Assembly (NCBI RefSeq): GCF_022458895.1
Contig: NZ_JAINFL010000016.1
Coordinates: forward strand, 68,440-132,439
Length of the DNA stretch: 64,000 nucleotides
Direction: 5' to 3'
Origin: Roseihalotalea indica
GTDB taxonomy: Bacteria > Bacteroidota > Bacteroidia > Cytophagales > Cyclobacteriaceae
This document shows positions 46,921 to 55,055 of the stretch, in pieces. The translations under genes and the position numbers were made by a program. The notes beneath the pieces were generated by a model. The model searched no databases and was not told the DNA's origin. It was given only the letters and a program-made list of their open reading frames with translations. Numbering within the stretch: position 1 is the stretch's first letter; the number at the start of each line of letters is the position of its first letter.

Positions 46921-47907
46921 TTAATTTTTGTCTACAAAGCGGTTATTGTCCTCACCATAACGCTCACCGATGTTAGGATACTTCTTCAGTAATGCTTCAA
47001 TTCTTTCCAAATCCTGAGGACGAAGTTCAATATCTACCGCACCGGCATTATCTTCCAGATACTTTCGTCTTTTAGTGCCGGGTATCGGGATAATGTCTTC
47101 TCCCTGGGCCAGTACCCAGGCTAATGCCAGTTGAGCTGGGGTACAATCTTTATCTTGGGCAATCTCGGCGAAGCCCTGGGCGAGCAACCTATTGTTCTCG
47201 GCATGCTCCGGCTGATAGCGGGGCAGCGTTTTTCTGAAATCGTCATCGTTTAGCTCGTTAACATTCAGCTGGTTAGTCATCAGTCCTCGGGCCAATGGGC
47301 TGAAAGGCACCAATGAAATGCCTAATTCCTTCAGTGTGGGTAACACTTCGGCTTCTACATTCCGGGTTAAGATAGAGTACTCGCTTTGCACTGCAGCAAT
47401 AGGATGCACTTTATGCGCTCTTTTAATGGAATTGGCAGAAGCTTCAGAAAGGCCAAGATACTTCACCTTCCCTTCTTTAACCAAGTCAGCCATCGCTCCT
47501 ACGGTTTCTTCAATAGGCACGTTTTGGTCTACCCGATGCGAATAATACAGATCGATAACATCCGTCTGTAAACGTTTCAGGCTGGCTTCTACCGCTTTTT
47601 TCAGGTATGCTGGTGAGCCATTAAAGGCAGTATATCGCCCACCCGTATGCAACTCGAAACCAAACTTAGTCGCAATAAATATTTTATCTCGATTCGGTTT
47701 CAATACCCGCGATACCAGCTTTTCGTTATCTCCGTTTGCATAGATATCGGCAGTATCCCAAAAGTTGATTCCCAACTCAATAGATCTTTCTAACGTAGCG
47801 ATCGATTCTTTATCATCGGGAGTACCATAGGCGTGGTTCATGCCCATACATCCCAATCCGATTGCCGAAAGTTCTACATCAAATCTTCCTAGTTTCCGGT
47901 ATTTCAT
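46921..47907 (-). CDS. aldo/keto reductase
   Basis: A 328-residue NADPH-dependent oxidoreductase of the aldo/keto reductase superfamily (AKR, YajO/IolS-like type). The catalytic tetrad is visible: Asp in NFWDTADIY, Tyr in DIYANG, Lys in IATKFGF and His in YYSHRVD. The C-terminal nucleotide-binding part has [11 protein letters not shown] and [16 protein letters not shown]. Both ends are typical. It stands alone between the glycosyl module and the acyl-CoA ligase and has no clear partner. Confidence 0.92.
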   Translation of the reverse strand: MKYRKLGRFDVELSAIGLGCMGMNHAYGTPDDKESIATLERSIELGINFWDTADIYANGDNEKLVSRVLKPNRDKIFIATKFGFELHTGGRYTAFNGSPAYLKKAVEASLKRLQTDVIDLYYSHRVDQNVPIEETVGAMADLVKEGKVKYLGLSEASANSIKRAHKVHPIAAVQSEYSILTRNVEAEVLPTLKELGISLVPFSPLARGLMTNQLNVNELNDDDFRKTLPRYQPEHAENNRLLAQGFAEIAQDKDCTPAQLALAWVLAQGEDIIPIPGTKRRKYLEDNAGAVDIELRPQDLERIEALLKKYPNIGERYGEDNNRFVDKN

Positions 47908-48124
47908 ACGAATAGGTGGTAAAATTTAATAGCAGAACAAGTTTCAGCAATTTAGGTTTATAGTGCTCTACCAGCTATGCTCTGCATTTCGCAAAAATAC
48001 TTAGCATGAATATCAAGAAGCAATAACAGCGAGAATTCATTTTCCTCAATAAGCTCCTCCTCGGGCAGTTTTCATCTTATAGTGGCCATAATTATTTATA
48101 GAGCTAAAAAAAGCGGTAACACGC

Positions 48125-49837
48125 TTATACTTGGTCTTGAGTATTGCTATCTTTCAGTAGTCTCCGAAGAATCTTTCCCACATTCGATTTTGGTAGTTCA
48201 TCTCTGAACTCAATATGTTTAGGCACTTTATACGCCGTTAGGTTTTCTTTACAGTAGGCCCGCAACTCTTCTTTGGTTAACGATGGATCTTTTTTCACCA
48301 CAAAAATCTTAACGGCTTCGGTCGATTGCTCGTCGGGTACACCAATAGCCCCCACCTCCTGTACTTTTTCATGACCTGATACGACACCTTCAATTTCATT
48401 AGGATAAACATTGAATCCAGATACCAGAATCATTTCTTTCTTACGATCTACAATGCTGAAGAAACCATCTTTGTCCATCACTCCAATATCCCCGGTCTTG
48501 AACCATCCATCTGAGGTAAACACTTTGGCGGTTTCCTCCGGTCGGTTCCAGTATTCCGACATCACCTGCGGCCCTTTAGCATAAATTTCACCGGGTTCTC
48601 CTAAAGGCATTTCCTCTCCCTCTTCGTTGGCAATCATAATCTGCGTACTGGGAATTGGTATACCAATAGTTCCAAGTCTCTCCTGGCCCGATTTTAAAAT
48701 ATTGAACGTAAGTACCGGAGACGTTTCGGTCAATCCATAGCCTTCCGTAATAGGTACACCCGTTTTATTTTTCCAGCGCTCGGCTACAGTCTTTTGTACA
48801 GCCATTCCACCGGCACCACAAACCTTTAGATGAGAAAAATTAAGCTCATCAAAGTCAGGATGGTTTAATAATCGATTATACAACGTGTTTACTCCTGAAA
48901 AAAGCGAGAAAGGTTGCTTTTTTAATTCTTTAATGAATCCTTTCATATCACGGGGATCAGTAATCAGCAAATTGCAGGCTCCGAACTTCATCATGGTTAG
49001 GCAATTGGCCGTAAGCGCTAATATGTGATAGAGTGGCATAGCCGAGACCAGAATTTCTTTTCCTTCTTTTAAATTGGCAGTCTCTATCCAGGCTGCAAAT
49101 TGCTCAACATTGGCGATTATATTGGTATGAGATAATATTGCCCCTTTGGATACCCCTGTAGTTCCGCCTGTATACTGAAGAAAGGCAATATCCTCACCTT
49201 TAGGCAGCACCGGTTGAAACAGTTGATAGCTACCTCGTTTCAGAGCATTCCGGTAGGATACTGCAGCTGATAGGTGGTAACTAGGCACCATTTTTTTTAC
49301 ATGCTTAACCACACCATTCACTATTACCTTCTTCAAGGCACTTAGTTGATCGCCAATTTGAGTGACTACCACATGTCTGATGGAGGTTTGTGCTACGATC
49401 TTCTCTAAGTTATGAGCATAGTTGGCCAGAATAATGATGGCTTCTACCCCCGAATCTATTAGTATGTACTCCATCTCGCGGGGGGTATACAGAGGATTAA
49501 TATTCACTACAATCATACCCGCACGCAAAGCTCCAAACAAAACGATAGGATATTGCAGAATATTTGGCAATTGGATAGCAATGCGGCTTCCTGCGGGTAA
49601 CTTCAGATCCTGTTGTAGGTATGTTGCAAAGTATAAAGAAAGTTGATCCAGTTCATCAAAAGAAATTGTAGTCCCCATGCATTGATAGGCAGATAAGGGG
49701 CCGTATTTTTCCACGGTCTGAGCGAATAAATCTACTAGTGACCGATACTGATCAGGGTTGATTTCGTGTGGCACTTCGGCGGGATAATTGCTAAACCAGG
49801 AAGATGTGTTAGCTTCCGAAAAGGCTTCAGTTTCCAT
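48125..49837 (-). CDS. long-chain acyl-CoA ligase (FadD-type, AMP-binding)
   Basis: A 570-residue ANL-superfamily enzyme that activates long-chain acids to acyl-CoA through acyl-adenylates. Motifs in order are the P-loop-like LQYTGGTTGVSKGAILSH near residue 225, GVPITEGYGLTETSPV near 355, GWFKTGDIGVMDKDGF near 440, and the hinge DRKKEMILVSGFNVYPNEIE. The conserved Lys is in LPKSNVGKILRRLL near the C-terminus. Its start is 109 bp after the small repeat-bearing lipoprotein gene on the same strand, so it could share that gene's promoter. It is otherwise a typical membrane-associated housekeeping enzyme. Confidence 0.92.
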   Translation of the reverse strand: METEAFSEANTSSWFSNYPAEVPHEINPDQYRSLVDLFAQTVEKYGPLSAYQCMGTTISFDELDQLSLYFATYLQQDLKLPAGSRIAIQLPNILQYPIVLFGALRAGMIVVNINPLYTPREMEYILIDSGVEAIIILANYAHNLEKIVAQTSIRHVVVTQIGDQLSALKKVIVNGVVKHVKKMVPSYHLSAAVSYRNALKRGSYQLFQPVLPKGEDIAFLQYTGGTTGVSKGAILSHTNIIANVEQFAAWIETANLKEGKEILVSAMPLYHILALTANCLTMMKFGACNLLITDPRDMKGFIKELKKQPFSLFSGVNTLYNRLLNHPDFDELNFSHLKVCGAGGMAVQKTVAERWKNKTGVPITEGYGLTETSPVLTFNILKSGQERLGTIGIPIPSTQIMIANEEGEEMPLGEPGEIYAKGPQVMSEYWNRPEETAKVFTSDGWFKTGDIGVMDKDGFFSIVDRKKEMILVSGFNVYPNEIEGVVSGHEKVQEVGAIGVPDEQSTEAVKIFVVKKDPSLTKEELRAYCKENLTAYKVPKHIEFRDELPKSNVGKILRRLLKDSNTQDQV

Positions 49838-49945
49838 ATTATAACGATGTTAATTGACCAATAATAAGAGATACTATTTGAACTGGATGTTAAAGAGTGA
49901 TGGAGATATATGCGCTGTTGAGATAGAGTGAAAAACAATTGCCGC

Positions 49946-50224
49946 CTACTTCCTTCTGGCATAGACTCCCCTACACGTCTCTCGTTCAGGTCTAGGGCTT
50001 TCAGTCATTGGTTCTTTGAGTGGTTTGTGTATAGAAATCAAGAGAGGCATCATAGCTATAGTATCTTGTTCGGGTTTGTAGTTCTGGGGCACGGAGCTTG
50101 ACTGCTGATTACGCTGGGCATTGCTAAACTTGGCGTCACTACGCTGGGCGTCACTACGCTGGGCGTCACATTGAGTAAGGAAGAATGCGCTTAATACAAG
50201 CATTAGTAATAGATACATCTTCAT
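49946..50224 (-). CDS. small lipoprotein with DAQRS repeats
   Basis: A 92-residue exported protein of no known family. The N-terminus MKMYLLLMLVLSAFF ends in LTQC, a lipobox. The first residues after the Cys repeat DAQRS three times (the third as DAKFS), encoded by 15-bp tandem repeats. The rest is Pro- and charge-rich. The gene lies 93 bp downstream of the -7 box of the first phased-repeat promoter, so it is the likely target of that promoter. Function unknown; the repeat number could vary among strains. Confidence 0.65.
   Translation of the reverse strand: MKMYLLLMLVLSAFFLTQCDAQRSDAQRSDAKFSNAQRNQQSSSVPQNYKPEQDTIAMMPLLISIHKPLKEPMTESPRPERETCRGVYARRK
50132..50170. repeat. 15-bp tandem repeat inside the small lipoprotein gene
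   Basis: The unit GGCGTCACTACGCTG occurs twice in full (50132-50146, 50147-50161) and once partially (50162-50170), with a degenerate copy upstream near 50110-50130. It encodes the DAQRS repeats and keeps frame, as 15 is a multiple of three. Confidence 0.7.
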
Positions 50225-50316
50225 ATTGCTATTGTTAAGTTTTAGCGGGAGTAGTAGCCTCCTTTCGGGGAACTCAGTACCTCGGTAAATTTGGGTTAAT
50301 GGTTATTATACTGTTG

Positions 50317-50405
50317 CAAAAGTAGGTAAGCGTAGCCTGAGTTAGCTAGCACAAACCCGGCAAATCCTTTTACTTTTCCGGCATTCGGGTAGTATTTTTC
50401 CGGCA
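50317..50405 (-). promoter_or_regulatory. phased direct-repeat promoter, copy 1
   Basis: Read on the - strand: the two units TTTCCGGCA (50397-50405, 50375-50383, + strand orientation) and the terminal ACAAACCCGGC (50351-50361) repeat with 22 and 21 bp periods. Then exactly 27 nt precede a -7 box TACTTTTG (50317-50324). A degenerate fourth unit TTTCTAGCA may be at 50416-50424. No TTTG -33 box is at normal spacing, so activation by a bound protein is likely. Copies 2 and 3 have the same arrangement. The target is the lipoprotein gene starting at 50224. Confidence 0.72.
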
Positions 50406-50462
50406 TACTATTACATTTCTAGCATCCATAGGCCAGAATCATTGTTATGGCAAATCGGCAGA

Positions 50463-51848
50463 TTACGCCTCTACCATCTGCGGCTGGGGTAATGTACCCA
50501 GCGAGCGTTGGTTAAGCATGTTACGTAGCACTCTGACAACAATGGTTGGCTTGAATAGACTGGTGGGTGGTTCTATCATATTGATCACCTCAAAAAACGC
50601 TTTGCTTACTACTGCATCAGTATGTGTGGTGCGATGTACATGAGACATGTACGCATTGATAAAATCGGTGCCCAGTTGCTTCTTCCCGGTGGTTTGCGGA
50701 AAGCGAAAATCTTCTAATACTGAGGATTGCCAAGGTATATCAATCATCTTGGATATTCGTCGGAAATAGGGTTTGGCTATATTTGCAAGTTTTCCTTTTC
50801 GCTTCTGTAATAGATTATCCAACATATGAGCCTGTAGTATAGCGGAGGTCATACCTTGTCCATAGAGTGGGTTAAAACTACAAACAGCATCTCCCAGCAC
50901 TAAATACCCTTGTGGAAAACGGGTTAATTTCTCATAATGACGACGGAGACTATATGGATACTTATACACCGAAAAATTGGAAAGAGGCTTATTTCTACTG
51001 ATGATATTGTAGATATCCGGAGACGGCAAGCTCTTGGCGAAAGCCTCAAATCCCGCTTCATCCTTGGGGGCATGTTCACCGTGCCAGCCCGAAAGCGATA
51101 CAATCCAGCGATTACCCTCAACCGGGAAAGCACCACCGCCTCGTTGTTCTTTCGGAGCCTCCGGGGTAATAAAAAACCATTTGGAGGCATTGGGTTCTTC
51201 TGGGTTGCGCTCATAAATGCGGGTGGTATAGCCGGTCCCACAGCTCACCTTGGATTCTACAGGCTTACTGTATCCTAACTCCTTCAGCCATTTACCCGAA
51301 CGGGAGCCTCGCCCTGATGCATCTATTACCAAGTCGCCCTGTAGGCTTATGGCAGTTTCTTTACTGTTTTTATTAGTCATTTGTACGCCTGTCACTTGTT
51401 GCTGGTGTTCATCGGTCAGCAGTTGATCTACCGAATAACCACTCAGTACTTCCAAATTCTCTGAACCCAGAACCCGCTGCCGAACCTGCCATTCCAAAAA
51501 GGGGCGGCTGGCAAAAACGAATTGCTTCCCTACTTCAAACGGCAGCCGGTAGTTGCCGTAGCAATTCCAGACCATAGATTGCCAGGCATCGCAAACAATA
51601 CCACCCCCAGTTTTAATGCTATCTGTCAAATCGGGGAAATACTTTTGTAGGGTAATTAGCCCACTGGCCAGCAATGCGTGCAGGTGCTGCGTTTGGGGTT
51701 GCCCCTTTCTTGACTCCGGTTGGTTGAGAATAGGGTCCCGCTCTACCAGAAACACTTTTTCAAAGTGCTCGGACAGCACCCGTGCGGTTACCAATCCGGC
51801 CATACTCGCTCCTATTACAATGGCTGACTTGTTTTGCTGATTATCCAT
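50463..51848 (-). CDS. FAD-dependent oxidoreductase/monooxygenase-like protein
   Basis: A 461-residue flavoprotein of the aromatic-ring hydroxylase/squalene-epoxidase-like class. The dinucleotide-binding start is AIVIGASMAGLVTARVL near residue 10, the VFLVERDP segment follows, and the second FAD motif LVLGDAVCSFNPLYGQGM is near residue 310. The middle shows a DLVIDASGRGSRSGKWL signature near 180. Reaction and substrate are not readable from sequence, but such proteins commonly oxidise small hydrophobic or aromatic molecules in biosynthetic loci. It follows the methyltransferase-like gene by 10 bp and therefore lies in the same unit, downstream of the second phased-repeat promoter. Confidence 0.85.
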   Translation of the reverse strand: MDNQQNKSAIVIGASMAGLVTARVLSEHFEKVFLVERDPILNQPESRKGQPQTQHLHALLASGLITLQKYFPDLTDSIKTGGGIVCDAWQSMVWNCYGNYRLPFEVGKQFVFASRPFLEWQVRQRVLGSENLEVLSGYSVDQLLTDEHQQQVTGVQMTNKNSKETAISLQGDLVIDASGRGSRSGKWLKELGYSKPVESKVSCGTGYTTRIYERNPEEPNASKWFFITPEAPKEQRGGGAFPVEGNRWIVSLSGWHGEHAPKDEAGFEAFAKSLPSPDIYNIISRNKPLSNFSVYKYPYSLRRHYEKLTRFPQGYLVLGDAVCSFNPLYGQGMTSAILQAHMLDNLLQKRKGKLANIAKPYFRRISKMIDIPWQSSVLEDFRFPQTTGKKQLGTDFINAYMSHVHRTTHTDAVVSKAFFEVINMIEPPTSLFKPTIVVRVLRNMLNQRSLGTLPQPQMVEA

Positions 51849-51858
51849 TGTGCTAGTA

Positions 51859-52479
51859 TTAAGAAGTTTGTTTATTGGGTATGACCGCTAGGTGCCCAAC
51901 CTCATTGACTATAGCATGTAAGCCAGTGCGCTTAAGTACATCTGCTGCTTGCTGGCTCAACCCTGACTGGTGAAATTCCTGAGACATAGCTCCTACCCGA
52001 ACCCAGAGCTCCTGAGGATTGATAGTAGGATCAGGAATTCCATAATAACCCTGCTCATCGCGCGGACATATGCCATATTTCTTCCGCTGCCCATCGTTGA
52101 AGGTATGAAAGGTTTCCATAAACACTTTATCCTTTCGAAGAATACTAATGTATTTTAACAACTGATTTGTCTGCCGGTCATCATCATAATTGGCAAACCA
52201 GGTGACAATTCCTATGGGGTTGATGCAATCCAGGCTAAAGGCAAATTCTTTGTTTACGAGCACATCACCCTGTTTTTTGGACACGTTGTAATAGCACTCG
52301 GTAGAAGCGGCCCAGTTGCCTCCGATCAATACTACCCCCTCTTCTCGTGTAGTTTTGGCTAACCATTTGAGAGCATTCTCGAAGAAGGAATCGTCAAAAT
52401 AATAAAGCACGTTGAAGCACCGGATTACTCCTTTGAAGTATCGCTTATTTAGAGCGGCTACAAATCTTTGAGTGTTCAT
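51859..52479 (-). CDS. methyltransferase-like protein lacking the SAM-binding half
   Basis: A 206-residue protein. Its start, GVIRCFNVLYYFDDSFFENAL followed by EEGVVLIGGN, looks like the later strand of a class I methyltransferase, after the cofactor-binding motif I. The first half of that fold is missing. No coding remnant is seen in the upstream 260 bp, and the second phased-repeat promoter lies 130 bp upstream. Either a truncated gene was adopted under this promoter, or the protein is a non-enzymatic partner. The stop is 10 bp before the FAD oxidoreductase start, so both are probably co-expressed. The identity is tentative. Confidence 0.5.
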   Translation of the reverse strand: MNTQRFVAALNKRYFKGVIRCFNVLYYFDDSFFENALKWLAKTTREEGVVLIGGNWAASTECYYNVSKKQGDVLVNKEFAFSLDCINPIGIVTWFANYDDDRQTNQLLKYISILRKDKVFMETFHTFNDGQRKKYGICPRDEQGYYGIPDPTINPQELWVRVGAMSQEFHQSGLSQQAADVLKRTGLHAIVNEVGHLAVIPNKQTS

Positions 52480-52608
52480 GTTTTATGGTTGATAGGGTTC
52501 TGATATATTGATTTGCTTCTTTTGGATTTTGACTTTCCGTACCGGCTGTTTTTGGCATTTACTGCTGAACTGCTATTTTTTAGATTAACTGGTATCAATA
52601 TTTACTAG

Positions 52609-52716
52609 CAAAGTTAGTGTGAAACACGGCCTGTGGGCTATCACAAACCCGGCGAATGAGAATACATTTCCGACAAGCTGGTACGATCAAACTGACCGAC
52701 TTGCAAATTTCCGACA
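52609..52716 (-). promoter_or_regulatory. phased direct-repeat promoter, copy 2
   Basis: Units TTTCCGACA at 52708-52716 and 52667-52675, a partial unit (ACCGAC, 52695-52700) and the terminal ACAAACCCGGC (52643-52653) line up on the - strand. The spacing between the last two is 21 bp. Exactly 27 nt then lead to the -7 box TAACTTTG (52609-52616). It lies upstream of the methyltransferase-like and FAD oxidoreductase genes. Its architecture matches copies 1 and 3. Confidence 0.72.
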
Positions 52717-52803
52717 TACATCATGAGGTATAAGTAGCGGCATGCCACTTTTCTCGCTCATGCTGAGTGCAGGAGAAACTACGAGAAAAAGAATATCAAA
52801 AAA

Positions 52804-52823
52804 AGAGGCCCTTGGGGGCCTCT
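52804..52823 (-). terminator. strong intrinsic terminator
   Basis: An 8-bp perfect stem AGAGGCCC/GGGCCTCT with TTGG loop. On the - strand a run of seven T follows, a textbook terminator for the small-peptide transcript coming from 53148. The + strand side has a weaker TTTTCTT. It separates the Cys-rich peptide gene from the second phased-repeat promoter. Confidence 0.85.
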
Positions 52824-52911
52824 CTTTTCTTCTACCTAAACACTATCTACTATTTGATGATCTATTGGACGATCAGATCGTAACTTTCCGTTACAAATTA
52901 GTCCCAACTCT

Positions 52912-53148
52912 TCAGGTGCATCTAGCCGGGTTTAGCCATACATTATAAATTAATCCATGATGGCAACTACCCGAGCTGGAGCCGCAGAGGCTCCTACAAT
53001 CTTTAGTGGTAGCATGAACGCCTATGTTTTGGATGGTATCATCAGCCCAACCTATAAAGTCTTTTGAAAAAAATTTAAAGGGTAATCCTAAAATTCGAAT
53101 TAGCCATTTTGCCTTTCGGTGTGGTTTATGTTTTATTTTCACCTTCAT
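52912..53148 (-). CDS. small basic, C-terminally Cys-rich peptide
   Basis: A 78-residue peptide not resembling any family I know. The N-terminal half is basic and amphipathic (MKVKIKHKPHRKAKWLIRI). The C-terminal part is Cys-, Ser- and Gly-rich (CRSLCGSSSGSC, near residues 51-62), with a late Cys at 77. A leader followed by a Cys/Ser-rich core is the general layout of ribosomally made peptide precursors, but no cyclase or dehydratase partner is seen nearby. Support for a real gene comes from a good terminator 90 bp downstream, a phased-repeat promoter upstream, and a plausible start. The MITE-like copy 2 sits 18 bp upstream of its ATG. Confidence 0.45.
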   Translation of the reverse strand: MKVKIKHKPHRKAKWLIRILGLPFKFFSKDFIGWADDTIQNIGVHATTKDCRSLCGSSSGSCHHGLIYNVWLNPARCT

Positions 53149-53165
53149 AAACCAAGGGTCATATT

Positions 53166-53303
53166 TATTAAAGGTTATTACGGTTTACTTGTTAAGCTCA
53201 CGAAACTACGCTAACATATCTTTTTAAGATACTCAGAGTCCTCTCAAGTGACTCTGAGGAAAGCAAAATCTTGCCTAAAATATAAACCGTAATAAAGTCT
53301 ATT
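53166..53303. repeat. MITE-like inverted-repeat element, copy 2
   Basis: The ends carry the same TTATTACGGTT core as copy 1. Its left end matches the right end of copy 1 and vice versa, so it is in opposite orientation. An internal hairpin CTCAGAGTC/GACTCTGAG (around 53232-53257) is shared in altered form with copy 1. It lies between two small genes, so its insertion could alter their expression. Confidence 0.7.
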
Positions 53304-53394
53304 ATATTTAATAGATTTTGATAGATCGATAATTTTCATGTATTCCTTCTTAGTATCAACATCTGGATATCCGCTTTGCCACTTTATAAGAGAG

Positions 53395-53622
53395 TCACCC
53401 CTCTTGGTATGTCATTATACTTGCCGCTGTTATTTTTTTCTTCCATTGAGCACTCAATGAGTCAGATCCTTTTTCAACTTCGGTTTGTTCAGGCTGATTA
53501 TCATCGTCATGCCAAGGACTGTTAAAATCGAAGTCCATGCATAAGGTTTCATATATTATGAAACCTACATTTGCCAAAACGGATAATATACCTATAACTG
53601 ATACAATGGCTACAATTTTCAT
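53395..53622 (-). CDS. small membrane-anchored or exported protein
   Basis: A 75-residue protein with one N-terminal hydrophobic segment (MKIVAIVSVIGILSVLANVG), then an acidic, Trp/His/Asp-rich middle (FDFNSPWHDDDNQPEQ) and a mixed charged tail. No family recognised. It lies 320 bp downstream of the -7 box of the third phased-repeat promoter, with a perfect 10-bp hairpin in that leader. Small and only moderately supported. Confidence 0.4.
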   Translation of the reverse strand: MKIVAIVSVIGILSVLANVGFIIYETLCMDFDFNSPWHDDDNQPEQTEVEKGSDSLSAQWKKKITAASIMTYQEG

Positions 53623-53784
53623 AAGCTTTGCTATTAGTTGTGTACTAAAGGGATCATGGAGTTTCTGGTTTAAATCAACTATTCAAATGCTATTACTTTT
53701 TAAATGGATTAACTATGGGCCTTAAAGGCATGAGTTTTTACATCAATCTTTACAGGACATTTTAATACATTGCGTTCCGGTTAA

Positions 53785-53810
53785 GAATAGCTAGATTTTG
53801 CTAGCTATTC
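53785..53810 (-). promoter_or_regulatory. perfect 10-bp hairpin in the third promoter's leader
   Basis: GAATAGCTAG (53785-53794) is exactly complementary to CTAGCTATTC (53801-53810), with a six-base loop. Only a weak T-rich stretch follows on the - strand, so this is a strong leader structure rather than a clear terminator. It lies between the third promoter and the 75-aa gene. Confidence 0.45.
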
Positions 53811-53941
53811 AAAGTATTTGTTAGCGGCATCTTAATAAAGCAACTGACATCATTCTACTTTTCTTAGCTGGCGGATAAGATTTCTCTTGAATATTTAGTA
53901 TCAGAATGCCATTCAGGCAGCTACGATATTTTAGTATAATA

Positions 53942-54049
53942 CAAAGGTAATTAACTGGTAAGCATCATCAATACTACAAACCCGGCAAACTTGTTAAGAT
54001 TTCCGACATCACAATTTACAATTCCGACCGCGCTATCAAATTTCCGGCA
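53942..54049 (-). promoter_or_regulatory. phased direct-repeat promoter, copy 3 (most complete)
   Basis: Four units line up: TTTCCGGCA (54041-54049), ATTCCGACC (54021-54029), TTTCCGACA (54000-54008) and ACAAACCCGGC (53976-53986), with 20, 21 and 21 bp spacing. Exactly 27 nt then separate CAAA (53977-53980) from the -7 box TACCTTTG (53942-53949). It points to the small genes at 53622 and 53148. The two-helical-turn period resembles pairs of sites bound by LytTR-type regulators, but the consensus is not theirs. Confidence 0.75.
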
Positions 54050-54205
54050 TACTAAATCAATATTATCAGTTTACTTAAAAGTTGAGTAGGTGTTGTACTA
54101 CAGTTTATGCAACCTACAGCAAAGAAGCTATAATGGCCATTGACCCCGGAGTAGGGTGGTTATCTCTAAATTTCAGAGTAGTAAGATAAGGGCGTTTCGT
54201 ATTAT

Positions 54206-54949
54206 TTACAGTCCTAGTTTTTGCATAACCATATCCTTCGATACGGTTTTCTTAGTCTGTAAACTATATTTTGAGGAATTAAAAGTTTTAGTAGCGAACT
54301 TGCTAATTTGATAGACGTAATTTTTCACCCCTACATATTGTATCAAATTATACCACATGCCAAATTCTTTAATCAATCCTTTGACCAAACCCAGCTTTTG
54401 GAATTTATAGGTATTTACAACTGAACTGGGAAGCCAATAAACTTTCTTATTACGATCAAGCATCCATTGGTTGATCGCAATTTCTAACTGATAATTTTCT
54501 ACCTCTTTTTTTAAAACTGCTTTCAGGTCGTTTGTTTTCAAAATTCTTTCTCCTGAAAACAGAATATCACCTCTGTCAAATTTAACAAACCAAGGGGCTT
54601 TCATCCTCCGAAGAATAATCATATCAGCCATATCATTTTTAATATGCTGGCAGGCTATTCGGAATTCTTTAATGTTGATCTGGCAAAGATCGGCATCGCA
54701 TAAAAATACCCATTCGTTTTCTGTACTGGCGAGTCCTAGGCGTACTGCCGCAGATTTACCTACATTTTGGGGTAATCTTAGTACTTCAATATCATAGTTT
54801 TCAGTAATCTTCTGAGCGGTAGTATCCGTTGAGCCATCGTCAATACAAATGATTTGATCAATTTCTGGGATGGCAGTCATTTTTTCTAAAACCTTGAGAA
54901 TTCTTCCTCCTTCATTAAAACAAGGTATCAACAGCGTTATTTTGGTCAT
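54206..54949 (-). CDS. family 2 glycosyltransferase
   Basis: A 247-residue GT2 enzyme. I chose ATG 54949 (MTKITLLIPCFNEG), since the ATG at 54970 adds only seven residues before the first beta-strand. Motifs are ICIDDGSTDTTAQ near residue 34, GKSAAVRLGLAS near 63 and FLCDADLCQINIKE near 83 with the metal-binding DxD. The tail after about 200 is basic. Membrane segments typical of dolichyl-phosphate-type synthases are missing, so it is probably soluble. It precedes the third phased-repeat promoter. The product is unknown. Confidence 0.88.
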   Translation of the reverse strand: MTKITLLIPCFNEGGRILKVLEKMTAIPEIDQIICIDDGSTDTTAQKITENYDIEVLRLPQNVGKSAAVRLGLASTENEWVFLCDADLCQINIKEFRIACQHIKNDMADMIILRRMKAPWFVKFDRGDILFSGERILKTNDLKAVLKKEVENYQLEIAINQWMLDRNKKVYWLPSSVVNTYKFQKLGLVKGLIKEFGMWYNLIQYVGVKNYVYQISKFATKTFNSSKYSLQTKKTVSKDMVMQKLGL

Positions 54950-55055
54950 GTAGCGTGTATTAAAAGGCAAATCTTTAAACTAAAAAAATCTGCAAATAGT
55001 TATAACTTTTCTATTGACTATTTGCCGGGCTAAAAGGTTGCAGGTCGTTCTTGGA

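Noticed and set aside
50132..50170. Possible CRISPR-like repeat
   Set aside because: Repeats are 15 bp, without spacers, and encode a protein repeat; no cas genes nearby.
54961..55040. Fourth phased-repeat promoter suggested by TTTGCCGGGCT
   Set aside because: Only one unit, on the opposite strand, with no TAnnTTTG at 27 nt.
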